Shown: positions 1-5,716, counted from the first letter of the stretch. The stretch: DNA of 6,042 nt from Candidatus Aenigmatarchaeota archaeon (GCA_016867675.1 VGIZ01000045.1:1-6042), one strand, 5' to 3'. Made by a program: numbers and translations. Notes: generated by a model from the sequence alone, not told the origin.

Positions 1-16
1 CGCGGCAGTCACGCAT
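1..16 (-). CDS. Possible start of a further operon gene, cut by the window edge
   Basis: Directly at the stop codon of the 428-residue gene, the minus strand reads TGATG, so an ATG overlaps the TGA by one base. The new frame is open for the five codons that remain (M-R-D-C-R) before the window ends. Stop/start overlaps of this kind are typical of translationally coupled genes in tight prokaryotic operons, and the upstream genes of this run are themselves spaced by 4 and 17 bases. No clear Shine-Dalgarno motif sits at a usual distance; the nearest purine-rich stretch (GAGG) is about 17 bases upstream. With only five codons no product can be proposed, and the overlap may be chance. Confidence 0.25.
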
Positions 17-1302
17 CACTGCACAAAGGTTTCCTCGGTTATGCTTTGCTCCAAATCAAGGTCGCTGAAGTCCATCTTCATGCAGTTTCTATACACGGTT
101 TCGGTCATGGTGCCTGACAGCGTACCTATTATCGGGCTGTCCTGCAACTTTGATGTTTTGAGGCTGAATGCACTGCCCCATATCGTGTCCATCTCGCAGT
201 CAAGAAGCTGCCATTTGCTGCCTGTCCATGCAAAAACGTAGAGTTTGTCGGCTTCCACTTTCTCAACCTTGAAGTCCCTGAATTTCTTGTAGGCATAATA
301 TGAGGATGTAACAGTTCTCGAAACACTGGTTTGTATTGAAATCGTTGAAGTCCCCATGTACAGCAGCCGCTCCCCGAACTTTTCTTCAGCTGTTTTTTCC
401 GCCCTTGACAGAACCAGTTGCCCTGCGCCGTATACGTACAAAGCGGAGCCCAACGGTGAATTGAGAGCCTCATCCCTGAAATTGATGTCGGATGCGGCTT
501 TGTGGTTTTTGCCGCTCTGCAACTTGGGTTTGTCCCTTGCCGGCGCCTGGCATCCAAGCACCACCTTGCTTATGAACGGGTCATTCTTTGAATCCAGCGA
601 CCATATCTGCAGCATTATGACCGTGTCATCAACGCCTGCGGCAAAAGGCACCCTTACGCTCACAGGGCTTTTCGGTTCAGTTATCACACCGCTGGCCAGA
701 ACGCCGTTTATGACATTCAGTTTTCCCATACCTGCAAGATTCAGGTTGGTATAGCTCCTTACTGACGGGTGGCCATACTGATTGAGGTCTATTTTCTTTG
801 TCGATATCCTGTATCCGAATTCCTTTATGTCAGGATGCGAAATGGCGAACACGACGTCCTGAATACCGTTTTCGCCGCACACCGCGCTCACGCTGTCCTT
901 TTTCTCGTTCTTCTTGGATGAATAGAGCACCGTCTTCTCCGAGCCGCGCTCAAGGTAGAACTCCACGTCCAGATTCTCTATTCCCTGCTGCTGTTCGGAT
1001 ACGGCATACCCTGCGTTGTCCTGCGCTATGCACCACCCCTTCTCGCAGCACCTCCAGCTGTCGCCGCTGTACTCCGGCGGCGACAGGATGGCGTGACCTG
1101 TGCTGCAGCCGAAGAACTTCTGGCACCACTCGCCGTTCAGCTTGCTCTCGCACATTATCTGCCACTTGTTCTTGCCGAAGCCGGAGAACCAGTCCACAAG
1201 CGGGTTCAGCGCGCCCGACGAGCTTGTCGCTGACAGCCCTATCACTACGATTATGATTATGGCGACAAGCGCCAGACCGACCTCTTCTATGCCTATGTCC
1301 AT
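16..1302 (-). CDS. N-terminally membrane-anchored, cysteine-rich surface protein, unknown family
   Basis: A 428-residue protein that I do not recognise. Residues 8-25 form one strong hydrophobic helix after a short acidic leader (M-D-I-G-I-E-E-V-G-L), and no other membrane segment is obvious, so the remaining ~400 residues probably lie outside the cell membrane. Ten cysteines are present: six in a compact cluster at 51, 60, 66, 85, 86 and 91 (including a CC pair and nearby tryptophans), then single ones at 142, 251, 369 and 407. The even number and the exported location suggest disulfides. Residues 110-250 and 315-400 alternate hydrophobic and polar residues as in beta-sheet domains. The N-terminal helix matches that of the divergent 1060-residue protein (I-[EK]-E-[VL]-G-L-x-L-[VI]-A-I), which suggests a shared export or assembly route. 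ATG 1302 is the only sensible start: 17 bases follow the upstream stop, with a weak GGGCTGAT element before it. It is third in the minus-strand run. The function is unknown; a minor pilin or surface adhesin is possible. Confidence 0.85.
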   Translation of the reverse strand: MDIGIEEVGLALVAIIIIVVIGLSATSSSGALNPLVDWFSGFGKNKWQIMCESKLNGEWCQKFFGCSTGHAILSPPEYSGDSWRCCEKGWCIAQDNAGYAVSEQQQGIENLDVEFYLERGSEKTVLYSSKKNEKKDSVSAVCGENGIQDVVFAISHPDIKEFGYRISTKKIDLNQYGHPSVRSYTNLNLAGMGKLNVINGVLASGVITEPKSPVSVRVPFAAGVDDTVIMLQIWSLDSKNDPFISKVVLGCQAPARDKPKLQSGKNHKAASDINFRDEALNSPLGSALYVYGAGQLVLSRAEKTAEEKFGERLLYMGTSTISIQTSVSRTVTSSYYAYKKFRDFKVEKVEADKLYVFAWTGSKWQLLDCEMDTIWGSAFSLKTSKLQDSPIIGTLSGTMTETVYRNCMKMDFSDLDLEQSITEETFVQ

Positions 1303-1319
1303 GCAATCAGCCCATGCGG

Positions 1320-1502
1320 CTACTTGAGGAAACCGAACAGGTTCGTGAAGAACCCCGCTATGCCCCTGAGGGCGCCGGTAACCATTTCCGCTATCTTGTC
1401 AAGCAGGTTGTAGCCGAAAAATGACAGGACGAGCAGGATTATAATTGTCAGTATGAGGATGAAGGCGAACACTATCATGACATCGGTTATGCCTTTTTTC
1501 AT
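1320..1502 (-). CDS. Small membrane protein with TM helix and amphipathic C-terminus, pilin-like
   Basis: A 60-residue protein starting at ATG 1502. A longer reading to 1547 is possible but would add 15 residues that lie inside the preceding small gene. The N-terminus M-K-K-G-I-T-D-V is a basic KKG leader followed by a hydrophobic helix at residues 8-29. This recalls archaeal class III (type IV pilin/archaellin) signal sequences, in which a prepilin peptidase cuts after a [KR]G pair; cleavage here is an inference. Residues 32-60 form a likely amphipathic helix rich in Phe, Gly and Leu, with K36, R46 and K60 as the only basic residues and no cysteine. AAAGGT (1511-1516) lies 8 bases before the start, as a ribosome binding site would. 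The gene begins 4 bases after the stop of the 35-residue gene and ends 17 bases before the 428-residue gene, so the three are probably co-transcribed. Possible roles are a small structural subunit or a membrane scaffold. I recognise no family. Confidence 0.8.
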   Translation of the reverse strand: MKKGITDVMIVFAFILILTIIILLVLSFFGYNLLDKIAEMVTGALRGIAGFFTNLFGFLK

Positions 1503-1506
1503 GCCA

Positions 1507-1614
1507 TCAGACCTTTGTCGTAATAATATATAGCATTGCCGCGGCAATAAATATCACAATCAGCGTGAAAAGCATGACAAGGAATTCCCTGTTCATGACC
1601 TGGAAGCCCTTCAT
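1507..1614 (-). CDS. 35-residue single-pass membrane peptide, first gene of the run
   Basis: This short frame is open from ATG 1614 to TGA 1507-1509. It reads M-K-G-F-Q-V-M-N-R-E-F-L, then a hydrophobic helix (about residues 11-31), and ends I-T-T-K-V. Being so short, it is easily missed. Its support is positional and compositional. It fills the gap between the divergent promoter and the 60-residue gene almost exactly, its stop lies 4 bases before the next start, it encodes a clean hydrophobic helix with a basic N-terminus and a lysine at the C-terminus, and a TATA-like box lies about 24 bases upstream of its start. An internal ATG (codon 7, position 1596) would give 29 residues and still keep the helix. 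Like its neighbour it has an MKG/MKKG-type beginning, so it may be another small pilin-like or membrane subunit. The function is unknown. Confidence 0.65.
   Translation of the reverse strand: MKGFQVMNREFLVMLFTLIVIFIAAAMLYIITTKV
1511..1516 (-). promoter_or_regulatory. Ribosome binding site for the 60-residue membrane protein
   Basis: AAAGGT on the minus strand lies 8 bases before ATG 1502, inside the last codons of the 35-residue gene. It resembles the central AGGT part of the archaeal Shine-Dalgarno consensus. It favours the 1502 start over the longer alternative at 1547, and implies that the downstream gene is translated from an internal site on a shared message. Confidence 0.45.
1521..1532 (-). 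promoter_or_regulatory. Possible internal TATA box for the 60-residue gene
   Basis: The minus strand reads TATATATTATTA here, inside the end of the 35-residue gene. Its centre is about 25 bases before ATG 1502, the spacing expected of an archaeal TATA box driving a leaderless or near-leaderless transcript. Because these bases also encode Leu-Tyr-Ile-Ile, the A/T richness may simply be coding. A separate promoter would allow the small membrane protein to be made in excess over its neighbours. Confidence 0.3.
1535..1548. repeat. Perfect 14-bp palindrome next to the internal TATA-like box
   Basis: ATTGCCGCGGCAAT equals its own reverse complement over all 14 bases. It lies inside the 35-residue gene (codons for Ile-Ala-Ala-Ala) and two bases upstream, in the minus-strand sense, of the TATA-like stretch. 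An operator for a dimeric regulator would sit well here, but a coding coincidence through the alanine codons is also possible. Confidence 0.4.
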
Positions 1615-1623
1615 GCAATAATA
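1613..1623. repeat. Left copy of 11-bp direct repeat ATGCAATAATA
   Basis: This copy overlaps the start codon of the 35-residue gene; the right copy is at 1663-1673, exactly 50 bp away. The two flank both divergent TATA-like boxes, which fits a pair of regulator sites near the two presumed transcription starts. The A/T-rich composition makes a chance match possible. Confidence 0.4.
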
Positions 1624-1632
1624 TTGTTTCCG

Positions 1633-1641
1633 CCATAAATA
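1633..1641 (-). promoter_or_regulatory. TATA-like box of the minus-strand run
   Basis: The minus strand reads TATTTATGG. Its centre is about 23-24 bases before ATG 1614, so transcription would begin at or very near the start codon, giving a leaderless message as is common for first genes in archaea. An A-rich stretch (TTAAAAACT) lies just upstream, where a BRE element would be, although it also contains the opposite-strand box. Confidence 0.45.
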
Positions 1642-1648
1642 AGCGCAG

Positions 1649-1655
1649 TTTTTAA
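1649..1655 (+). promoter_or_regulatory. TATA-like box of the 1060-residue gene
   Basis: TTTTTAA is centred 26 bases before ATG 1678, the canonical TATA-to-start distance of archaeal promoters, so the transcript would be leaderless. No Shine-Dalgarno motif precedes the ATG (the sequence before it is GCAATAATAATGC), which agrees with a leaderless start. The box lies about 10 bases from the opposing minus-strand box, so the two promoters probably compete or share regulation. Confidence 0.5.
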
Positions 1656-1662
1656 CCGACAG

Positions 1663-1673
1663 ATGCAATAATA
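1663..1673. repeat. Right copy of 11-bp direct repeat ATGCAATAATA
   Basis: It is identical to the copy at 1613-1623 and ends four bases before the start codon of the 1060-residue gene. It also forms part of an imperfect palindrome, TGCAATAATAATGCA (1664-1678), whose outer TGCA arms match. A protein bound here would cover the presumed transcription start of the plus-strand gene. Confidence 0.4.
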
Positions 1674-1677
1674 ATGC

Positions 1678-4600
1678 ATGCCTGGCAGCGATTTGCCCAT
1701 AAAGGAGCTGGGGCTTGTTCTGATTGCGATAGTTTTCGCAATGGTGCTCTTCATGGTTTTCATGGGCTGGCTCAAGCCGTTCGGCGATTTGAACATGGCG
1801 TCGGTTTCATCGGGGCCTGTCTTCTACAGCCCGAAGGACATAAAAGCCATACAGTCGGTTGAGGCGCTTGTGTGCGCGATAAACACCGTAGGACAGAACT
1901 CACCCTACCAGAGCAGCGCCTGCGACAAGTACTGGAGCAAGGGCAGCCCCGCACGGCTTCAGTCCGCAAGCCCTGCCAGCGGGTTCGTCACATGGCCAGG
2001 CGCCGAGCAGGAATCCGCCGATGCAGGGAAGTCAGGCGACCAGACACCGATGTTCAACATAGGGAGGGGCAAGACGCTGTGCAACCGCATAACCTATTAC
2101 TACTACTGCGCGGATTCGTGCTACATCGGAGACACATTGGTTGAGAAGCTCAGCACGGAAGAGGAATGCGAAAAGAGGAAGATAGAACTCACAACAGAGG
2201 AGTATATCAAGAGGGAGAGGAGCGCAGGCATATCATGCTCGTTGCGGACAGCGGGAGAATATGCGGGTAAATACCAGTGCGTTGTGAAAAACTTCAGCCT
2301 TCCGCAGGAAACGCCGAGCTTCCCGGAGTCCGTGGGTTGGCTTGGCCATGGCGTTGATTTCTGGAACGAGTGGATAGGCTATCTCGGCGACCCGCAATAC
2401 CTGATTTACTGGCAGAACTTCCCCATGGAAGAGGACACTTGGAATTTCCAGGTAAGCTGGAGTACCTATGCATGGATAGCTGCAATCTCGCTAATACCCT
2501 GGGGCAAAGTAATCAAATACGCCGGCAAGGAAGTCCTGCTGAAGGTGGTTGCCAAAGTCGCACCCAACGCCGGCGAGGCAGCTGTTCGGACGGTCATCAA
2601 CAAATGGATAAAACTGAGGTTCTGGTCCACGATAAGCTTGTCTGGCGCGGGCAAGAAATCCACAATACAACGCTTCATGAAAAGGGCGCTTAGCAAGGTT
2701 TCCAAGCAACAGGCGTCAGAACTCGGTGTCGCCAACAGCCTGATAAAGAACGGGAAGATATACTCGTCCATAAAGAACTTCATCGGAAGCGTGGATGACG
2801 ATATGGTGCAAAAGGCTTTCCAAACCACGGAGAGCCAGTTAGCGGTAAGGGGCTCCCTGGACCTGGCCAACCCGGAAAAGTATATTGAAAAGTACAGCAG
2901 AAACCTTGTTGAAAATATTTTCTCGCAGGCTGGTGAAGGCACCACCGCAGCAATGGGGAGGTTCAACCAGCCATTCAGGAATGCTATGATAAAGGACATA
3001 AACGAGAACTTCTTTGAGATTGTCGCGCGCGAGTCAATCAAGGACGGCTGGACAAACTGGTTGCTTAGCAAGAAAACGTTCAAGCAGATACCGGGTTACA
3101 TAGCAGGCGTTGCCGGAAAGGCGGCAACCCTCACGGGCGCAGCTTGGGCGCTGGAGCTGGCAGACAGCATAGTGAAGGCCAGGGAGGACAAATACCCGAA
3201 TTCTATTGTAGTCAAGAAGCCGATGTCAGAGCCTTACGTTTTCCAGCTTTCCGAAAAAACCCAGGGCAAACCGATATTTGTCAACCTCGTCAATGTCGAG
3301 GATTATGTCATAGGGCCGCAGGTATTCGATGCCCAGACGCAGTTCTATCTTGCATCGCCATGCTACCTGAAATCACTTGATGTAAGCAGCGTATTTGCCA
3401 CATGCGAGAACTTTCAGTACGCGACAGCCGGCGCCGATAATGAGAATTCAAAGGAGTATTCAACATGCAATGGAAAGGTCTCGATAGAGTATTCGCAGAA
3501 GGAGCCGAGATGCGACGCAAGGACTTACAGGATTGACGCAAGCGGCCTGGACGCAGGCAATGCAGATTTTGTGGAATGGGTACAGAGCCTTGAAAGCATA
3601 CCCGGTGAGCTGGGCTTCATATACGACAGCGAGAAGAGTGCCTACAACATACCCGTCGACAAAGGGGTTTATGCAAGATATGTCGATGGTTCGGACAGCA
3701 CAAGCTTCATACGCGGCAAGGATGCTGATGACGAAACATGGAACAAGTATGCATGGCAGTCTGATACCAAGCAGGTTGAGAGAAGGGCTGAAACGCTACC
3801 TGAAAGCAAGGACAAGGCCATAGAAGCCATAGGGAATTCGCTTCTTGAATGTTTCGACAAGATGCAGCAGGATTTCGTGGGGAATTGCGTAATATACAAC
3901 ACAAACAACTACAAGGGCGACACAATAACAGAGGCTGAAGTGTCGGACTGGCTGCTCAAAATAACGGATGCCGGCAAGCACGAGAAGGTTGTGGACATGC
4001 TTGGCGAAGGCGTAATCAACCAAAAGAACATGGAATGGGTCACCGGCAGCATAGGCGCAGGCAACCCGAGATTCTTCAGGATATATCCTGATTACACGCT
4101 TGTGAATGAGGTGACACTGGAAGCAATCAGCAACAGCGCCATACTTGAAATAAAGGGGACAGGCAGCAGCGGAACAGTGAAGAGGGATATCGAGATAACG
4201 AAGAGTTCGATGGGAATCAACACAATAAGAATAAAGCTCCCGCCTGTTGAACTCCTTCCTTCTAAGTTTTACGGGCCTGGCGCAACACCATCAGCACCTG
4301 TCGTAAAGAACATCGTGATAGAGCTGTCTGACATGGGCGATGACGGCATGCTGCGATACATCTCAGTCTCAGACGGCAAGCTCCAAAAATCCATGCTTAA
4401 CACGAACGCCGAAGCCGACGACAACATCAACGACATGTTTGAGAAATTCGGCATGAAGAACTGCCATACGGCCGGCGTGCTCATTGAGCCGAAAATCAAG
4501 GACTGGGAAGGCAAGGAATTCAACTATTGCACGCGCGGCGAAAGCGTGAGCGGCGCATTGACTGAATATGCAGGCGACCTTGCCTCCGTAGGGGCCATAG

Positions 4601-4860
4601 CTGCAAGCCTGATAATCGGATGCACAGGCGGTGCAGTTGCCACGGCCGGCGTAAGCTGCGCCGGTGCAGTGTCGTTTGCTTTGGCAGCCACATCAGTGCT
4701 TGAAATCACTACAGAAGCATTCACTTCAGTGGGTGGCTGGCCGCAGCAGACATGGAAGCAGGAAACGTGGTATATCACAGACGGCAGCTCATCAGGCTCA
4801 GGCAGCAACCCCTATGCCGCCGGCAGCGGCGGCAACTGGGCACCGATTGCCAACCAGTAG
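1678..4860 (+). CDS. Large membrane-anchored surface protein with clustered cysteines, unknown family
   Basis: A 1060-residue protein that I do not recognise. Residues 11-31 are a strong membrane helix preceded by L-P-I-K-E-L-G-L, closely matching the N-terminus of the 428-residue protein encoded divergently. Cysteines fall in clusters: eight between 66 and 201 (including C144/C148 after a run of four tyrosines), four between 562 and 612, two at 725 and 737, and four at 929, 951, 982 and 994. None occur from 202 to 561. That cysteine-free part is helical-looking and lysine-rich, with moderately hydrophobic stretches at about 257-279 and 471-497, so it could be re-entrant or cytoplasmic. Residues 965-1009 form a long Ala/Gly/Ile-rich hydrophobic segment, and 1036-1053 a Ser/Gly-rich tail. 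No catalytic motif is evident. Start 1678 fits the TATA spacing; the ATG at 1674 is in another frame. It may be a giant structural or adhesive component of the same assembly as the minus-strand genes, which is inference. Confidence 0.88.
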   Translation: MPGSDLPIKELGLVLIAIVFAMVLFMVFMGWLKPFGDLNMASVSSGPVFYSPKDIKAIQSVEALVCAINTVGQNSPYQSSACDKYWSKGSPARLQSASPASGFVTWPGAEQESADAGKSGDQTPMFNIGRGKTLCNRITYYYYCADSCYIGDTLVEKLSTEEECEKRKIELTTEEYIKRERSAGISCSLRTAGEYAGKYQCVVKNFSLPQETPSFPESVGWLGHGVDFWNEWIGYLGDPQYLIYWQNFPMEEDTWNFQVSWSTYAWIAAISLIPWGKVIKYAGKEVLLKVVAKVAPNAGEAAVRTVINKWIKLRFWSTISLSGAGKKSTIQRFMKRALSKVSKQQASELGVANSLIKNGKIYSSIKNFIGSVDDDMVQKAFQTTESQLAVRGSLDLANPEKYIEKYSRNLVENIFSQAGEGTTAAMGRFNQPFRNAMIKDINENFFEIVARESIKDGWTNWLLSKKTFKQIPGYIAGVAGKAATLTGAAWALELADSIVKAREDKYPNSIVVKKPMSEPYVFQLSEKTQGKPIFVNLVNVEDYVIGPQVFDAQTQFYLASPCYLKSLDVSSVFATCENFQYATAGADNENSKEYSTCNGKVSIEYSQKEPRCDARTYRIDASGLDAGNADFVEWVQSLESIPGELGFIYDSEKSAYNIPVDKGVYARYVDGSDSTSFIRGKDADDETWNKYAWQSDTKQVERRAETLPESKDKAIEAIGNSLLECFDKMQQDFVGNCVIYNTNNYKGDTITEAEVSDWLLKITDAGKHEKVVDMLGEGVINQKNMEWVTGSIGAGNPRFFRIYPDYTLVNEVTLEAISNSAILEIKGTGSSGTVKRDIEITKSSMGINTIRIKLPPVELLPSKFYGPGATPSAPVVKNIVIELSDMGDDGMLRYISVSDGKLQKSMLNTNAEADDNINDMFEKFGMKNCHTAGVLIEPKIKDWEGKEFNYCTRGESVSGALTEYAGDLASVGAIAASLIIGCTGGAVATAGVSCAGAVSFALAATSVLEITTEAFTSVGGWPQQTWKQETWYITDGSSSGSGSNPYAAGSGGNWAPIANQ

Positions 4861-4865
4861 CCTGC

Positions 4866-4871
4866 AAAAAA
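4866..4871 (-). terminator. Oligo-T terminator of the AbiE operon
   Basis: Twenty bases after the AbiEii stop codon, the minus strand reads TATTTTTTGC, a run of six T. Short T-runs without a hairpin terminate archaeal transcripts. There is no corresponding T-run on the plus strand in the 31-base convergent gap, so the end of the 1060-residue transcript probably reaches into the toxin gene. Confidence 0.4.
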
Positions 4872-4891
4872 TACTTAATCTCTCACCCACC

Positions 4892-5716
4892 TCACGGCCC
4901 TGGCGATGTCCCTCGGCCTCGCGCGGCTTTCCTCGGGATGGCACCCGGAATGGCACCGGGGATGGCCCCGAGTATGAGCCTCCTGGCGTCCCTGAATCTC
5001 GGGACAGCCGAGGCGCCTATCAGGGGGACTAGCTCGGTCTCCCAGACGGACTCCTTCAGGCTGAGGTTCCTCCTGAATTTCAGCAGGCTCCATTTCTCTC
5101 CGTGGTATGCAAGCTTCTTTTCAATGAGGGCCTGGTCAAACGGCACGCCATTGCTGACGAGGAACCACATGTCGTAGACGTCCCTGGCCTTGGCCCTTGA
5201 CATCACGGCCCTGGCCTTCTCGGCGAGTATCTCCTTTTCCTGCATCACAGGCAGCGAGAATGACGGTATGTCAGGATATATGGGATTGTACGTGGCTATG
5301 GACGGCTCCATGTCTATGCTTGATTTGGTGTTTATGTCGATTTTCAGGCTTGAAACCGAGTTCGGGGTGCCTATGTAAAGCGGTCCCTTTGCCCTTATCA
5401 CGGCCATCACGGTATTGAAAGCCCTCTTTTCCTGCCTTATCTCCGATTCCACCCCGAACGACGACAGGTCGGACATTATCTTCCTGAGAAGGCCGCCTGT
5501 ATCAAGCTCCTTCCTCATTGTGAAGTCTATGTCCTCGCTGAACCTGCCGGTCTTGTAGAATTTTGAGAGGCATGTCCCGCCCTTGAAAACCATCTCATCC
5601 CTAGTGTTCCGCGATATCGAGAGCAGGGCTATGTCTATGATGTAATCCTTCTCCGCGTTCCCCTTGCTCAGCCCCTTTATCCTGGCTATGCGTTCCAGCT
5701 CTTTAACGGATATCAT
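4892..5716 (-). CDS. abiEii: AbiEii/AbiGii-type nucleotidyltransferase toxin
   Basis: This 274-residue protein is the toxin half of an AbiE abortive-infection/type IV toxin-antitoxin pair, in the DNA polymerase beta-like nucleotidyltransferase superfamily. Family members transfer nucleotides; related toxins of this class modify tRNA. The motifs are in the expected order: F-K-G-G-T at 44-48, S-E-D-I-D-F at 60-65 with the metal-binding D62 and D64, an L-K-I-D strand with D127 as the likely third acidic residue, and R174-x-K-x-R-D-x-Y-D at 174-182 before W-F-L. The catalytic set looks intact. Residues up to about 250 fit the family's usual extent. After that comes a GAIP repeat (three times, about 250-261) and a basic Gly/Pro-rich tail not expected in the family. 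The start at 5716 overlaps the antitoxin gene by 14 bases, with AGGGGT as binding site. Translation is probably coupled, and the antitoxin would be expected to repress the operon. Confidence 0.93.
   Translation of the reverse strand: MISVKELERIARIKGLSKGNAEKDYIIDIALLSISRNTRDEMVFKGGTCLSKFYKTGRFSEDIDFTMRKELDTGGLLRKIMSDLSSFGVESEIRQEKRAFNTVMAVIRAKGPLYIGTPNSVSSLKIDINTKSSIDMEPSIATYNPIYPDIPSFSLPVMQEKEILAEKARAVMSRAKARDVYDMWFLVSNGVPFDQALIEKKLAYHGEKWSLLKFRRNLSLKESVWETELVPLIGASAVPRFRDARRLILGAIPGAIPGAIPRKAARGRGTSPGP
4935..4970. repeat. Three tandem 12-bp units at the 3' end of the toxin gene
   Basis: Units GGGATGGCACCC (4935-4946), GGAATGGCACCG (4947-4958) and GGGATGGCCCCG (4959-4970) lie head to tail on the plus strand and encode G-A-I-P three times in the minus-strand toxin. 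They differ by one to three bases from each other. The unit length is a multiple of three, so gain or loss of units keeps the frame. Slippage expansion is the simplest origin. Confidence 0.75.

Noticed and set aside
798..1256. A 152-residue plus-strand frame rich in Arg, Ser and Cys
   Set aside because: It is opposite the 428-residue gene, and its extreme Arg/Ser/Cys composition is typical of a shadow frame. The minus-strand gene has a clear membrane helix and operon position.
1320..1547. A longer 75-residue version of the 60-residue membrane protein, starting at 1547
   Set aside because: The extra 15 residues are polar and lie inside the 35-residue gene. The start at 1502 has AAAGGT at a proper distance and gives an MKKG-hydrophobic N-terminus.
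2638..2664. Possible P-loop nucleotide-binding motif S-G-A-G-K-K-S-T at residues 322-329 of the 1060-residue protein
   Set aside because: The consensus G-x4-G-K-[ST] is not met: the residue after GK is Lys, and no Gly sits at the required upstream position. No Walker B partner is evident.
2466..3083. A 205-residue open frame on the minus strand inside the 1060-residue gene
   Set aside because: It lies wholly opposite a well-supported gene, and its Ser/Leu/Phe-rich composition is what the complement of the lysine- and glutamate-rich helices gives. It has no promoter, no binding site and no recognisable motif.
4875..5093. A minus-strand frame ending R-D-I-A-R-A-V-R-W-V-R-D as a separate gene
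   Set aside because: It is out of frame with the toxin, and its first two-thirds shadow conserved toxin sequence. It is mentioned only as the end that a frame slip in the tandem repeat would produce.
4752..5177. A 141-residue plus-strand frame across the end of the 1060-residue gene and the toxin's 3' part
   Set aside because: It overlaps two supported genes in other frames; its length comes from the GC-rich tandem repeat (it reads APGMAPGMAP), and it has no coherent domain.
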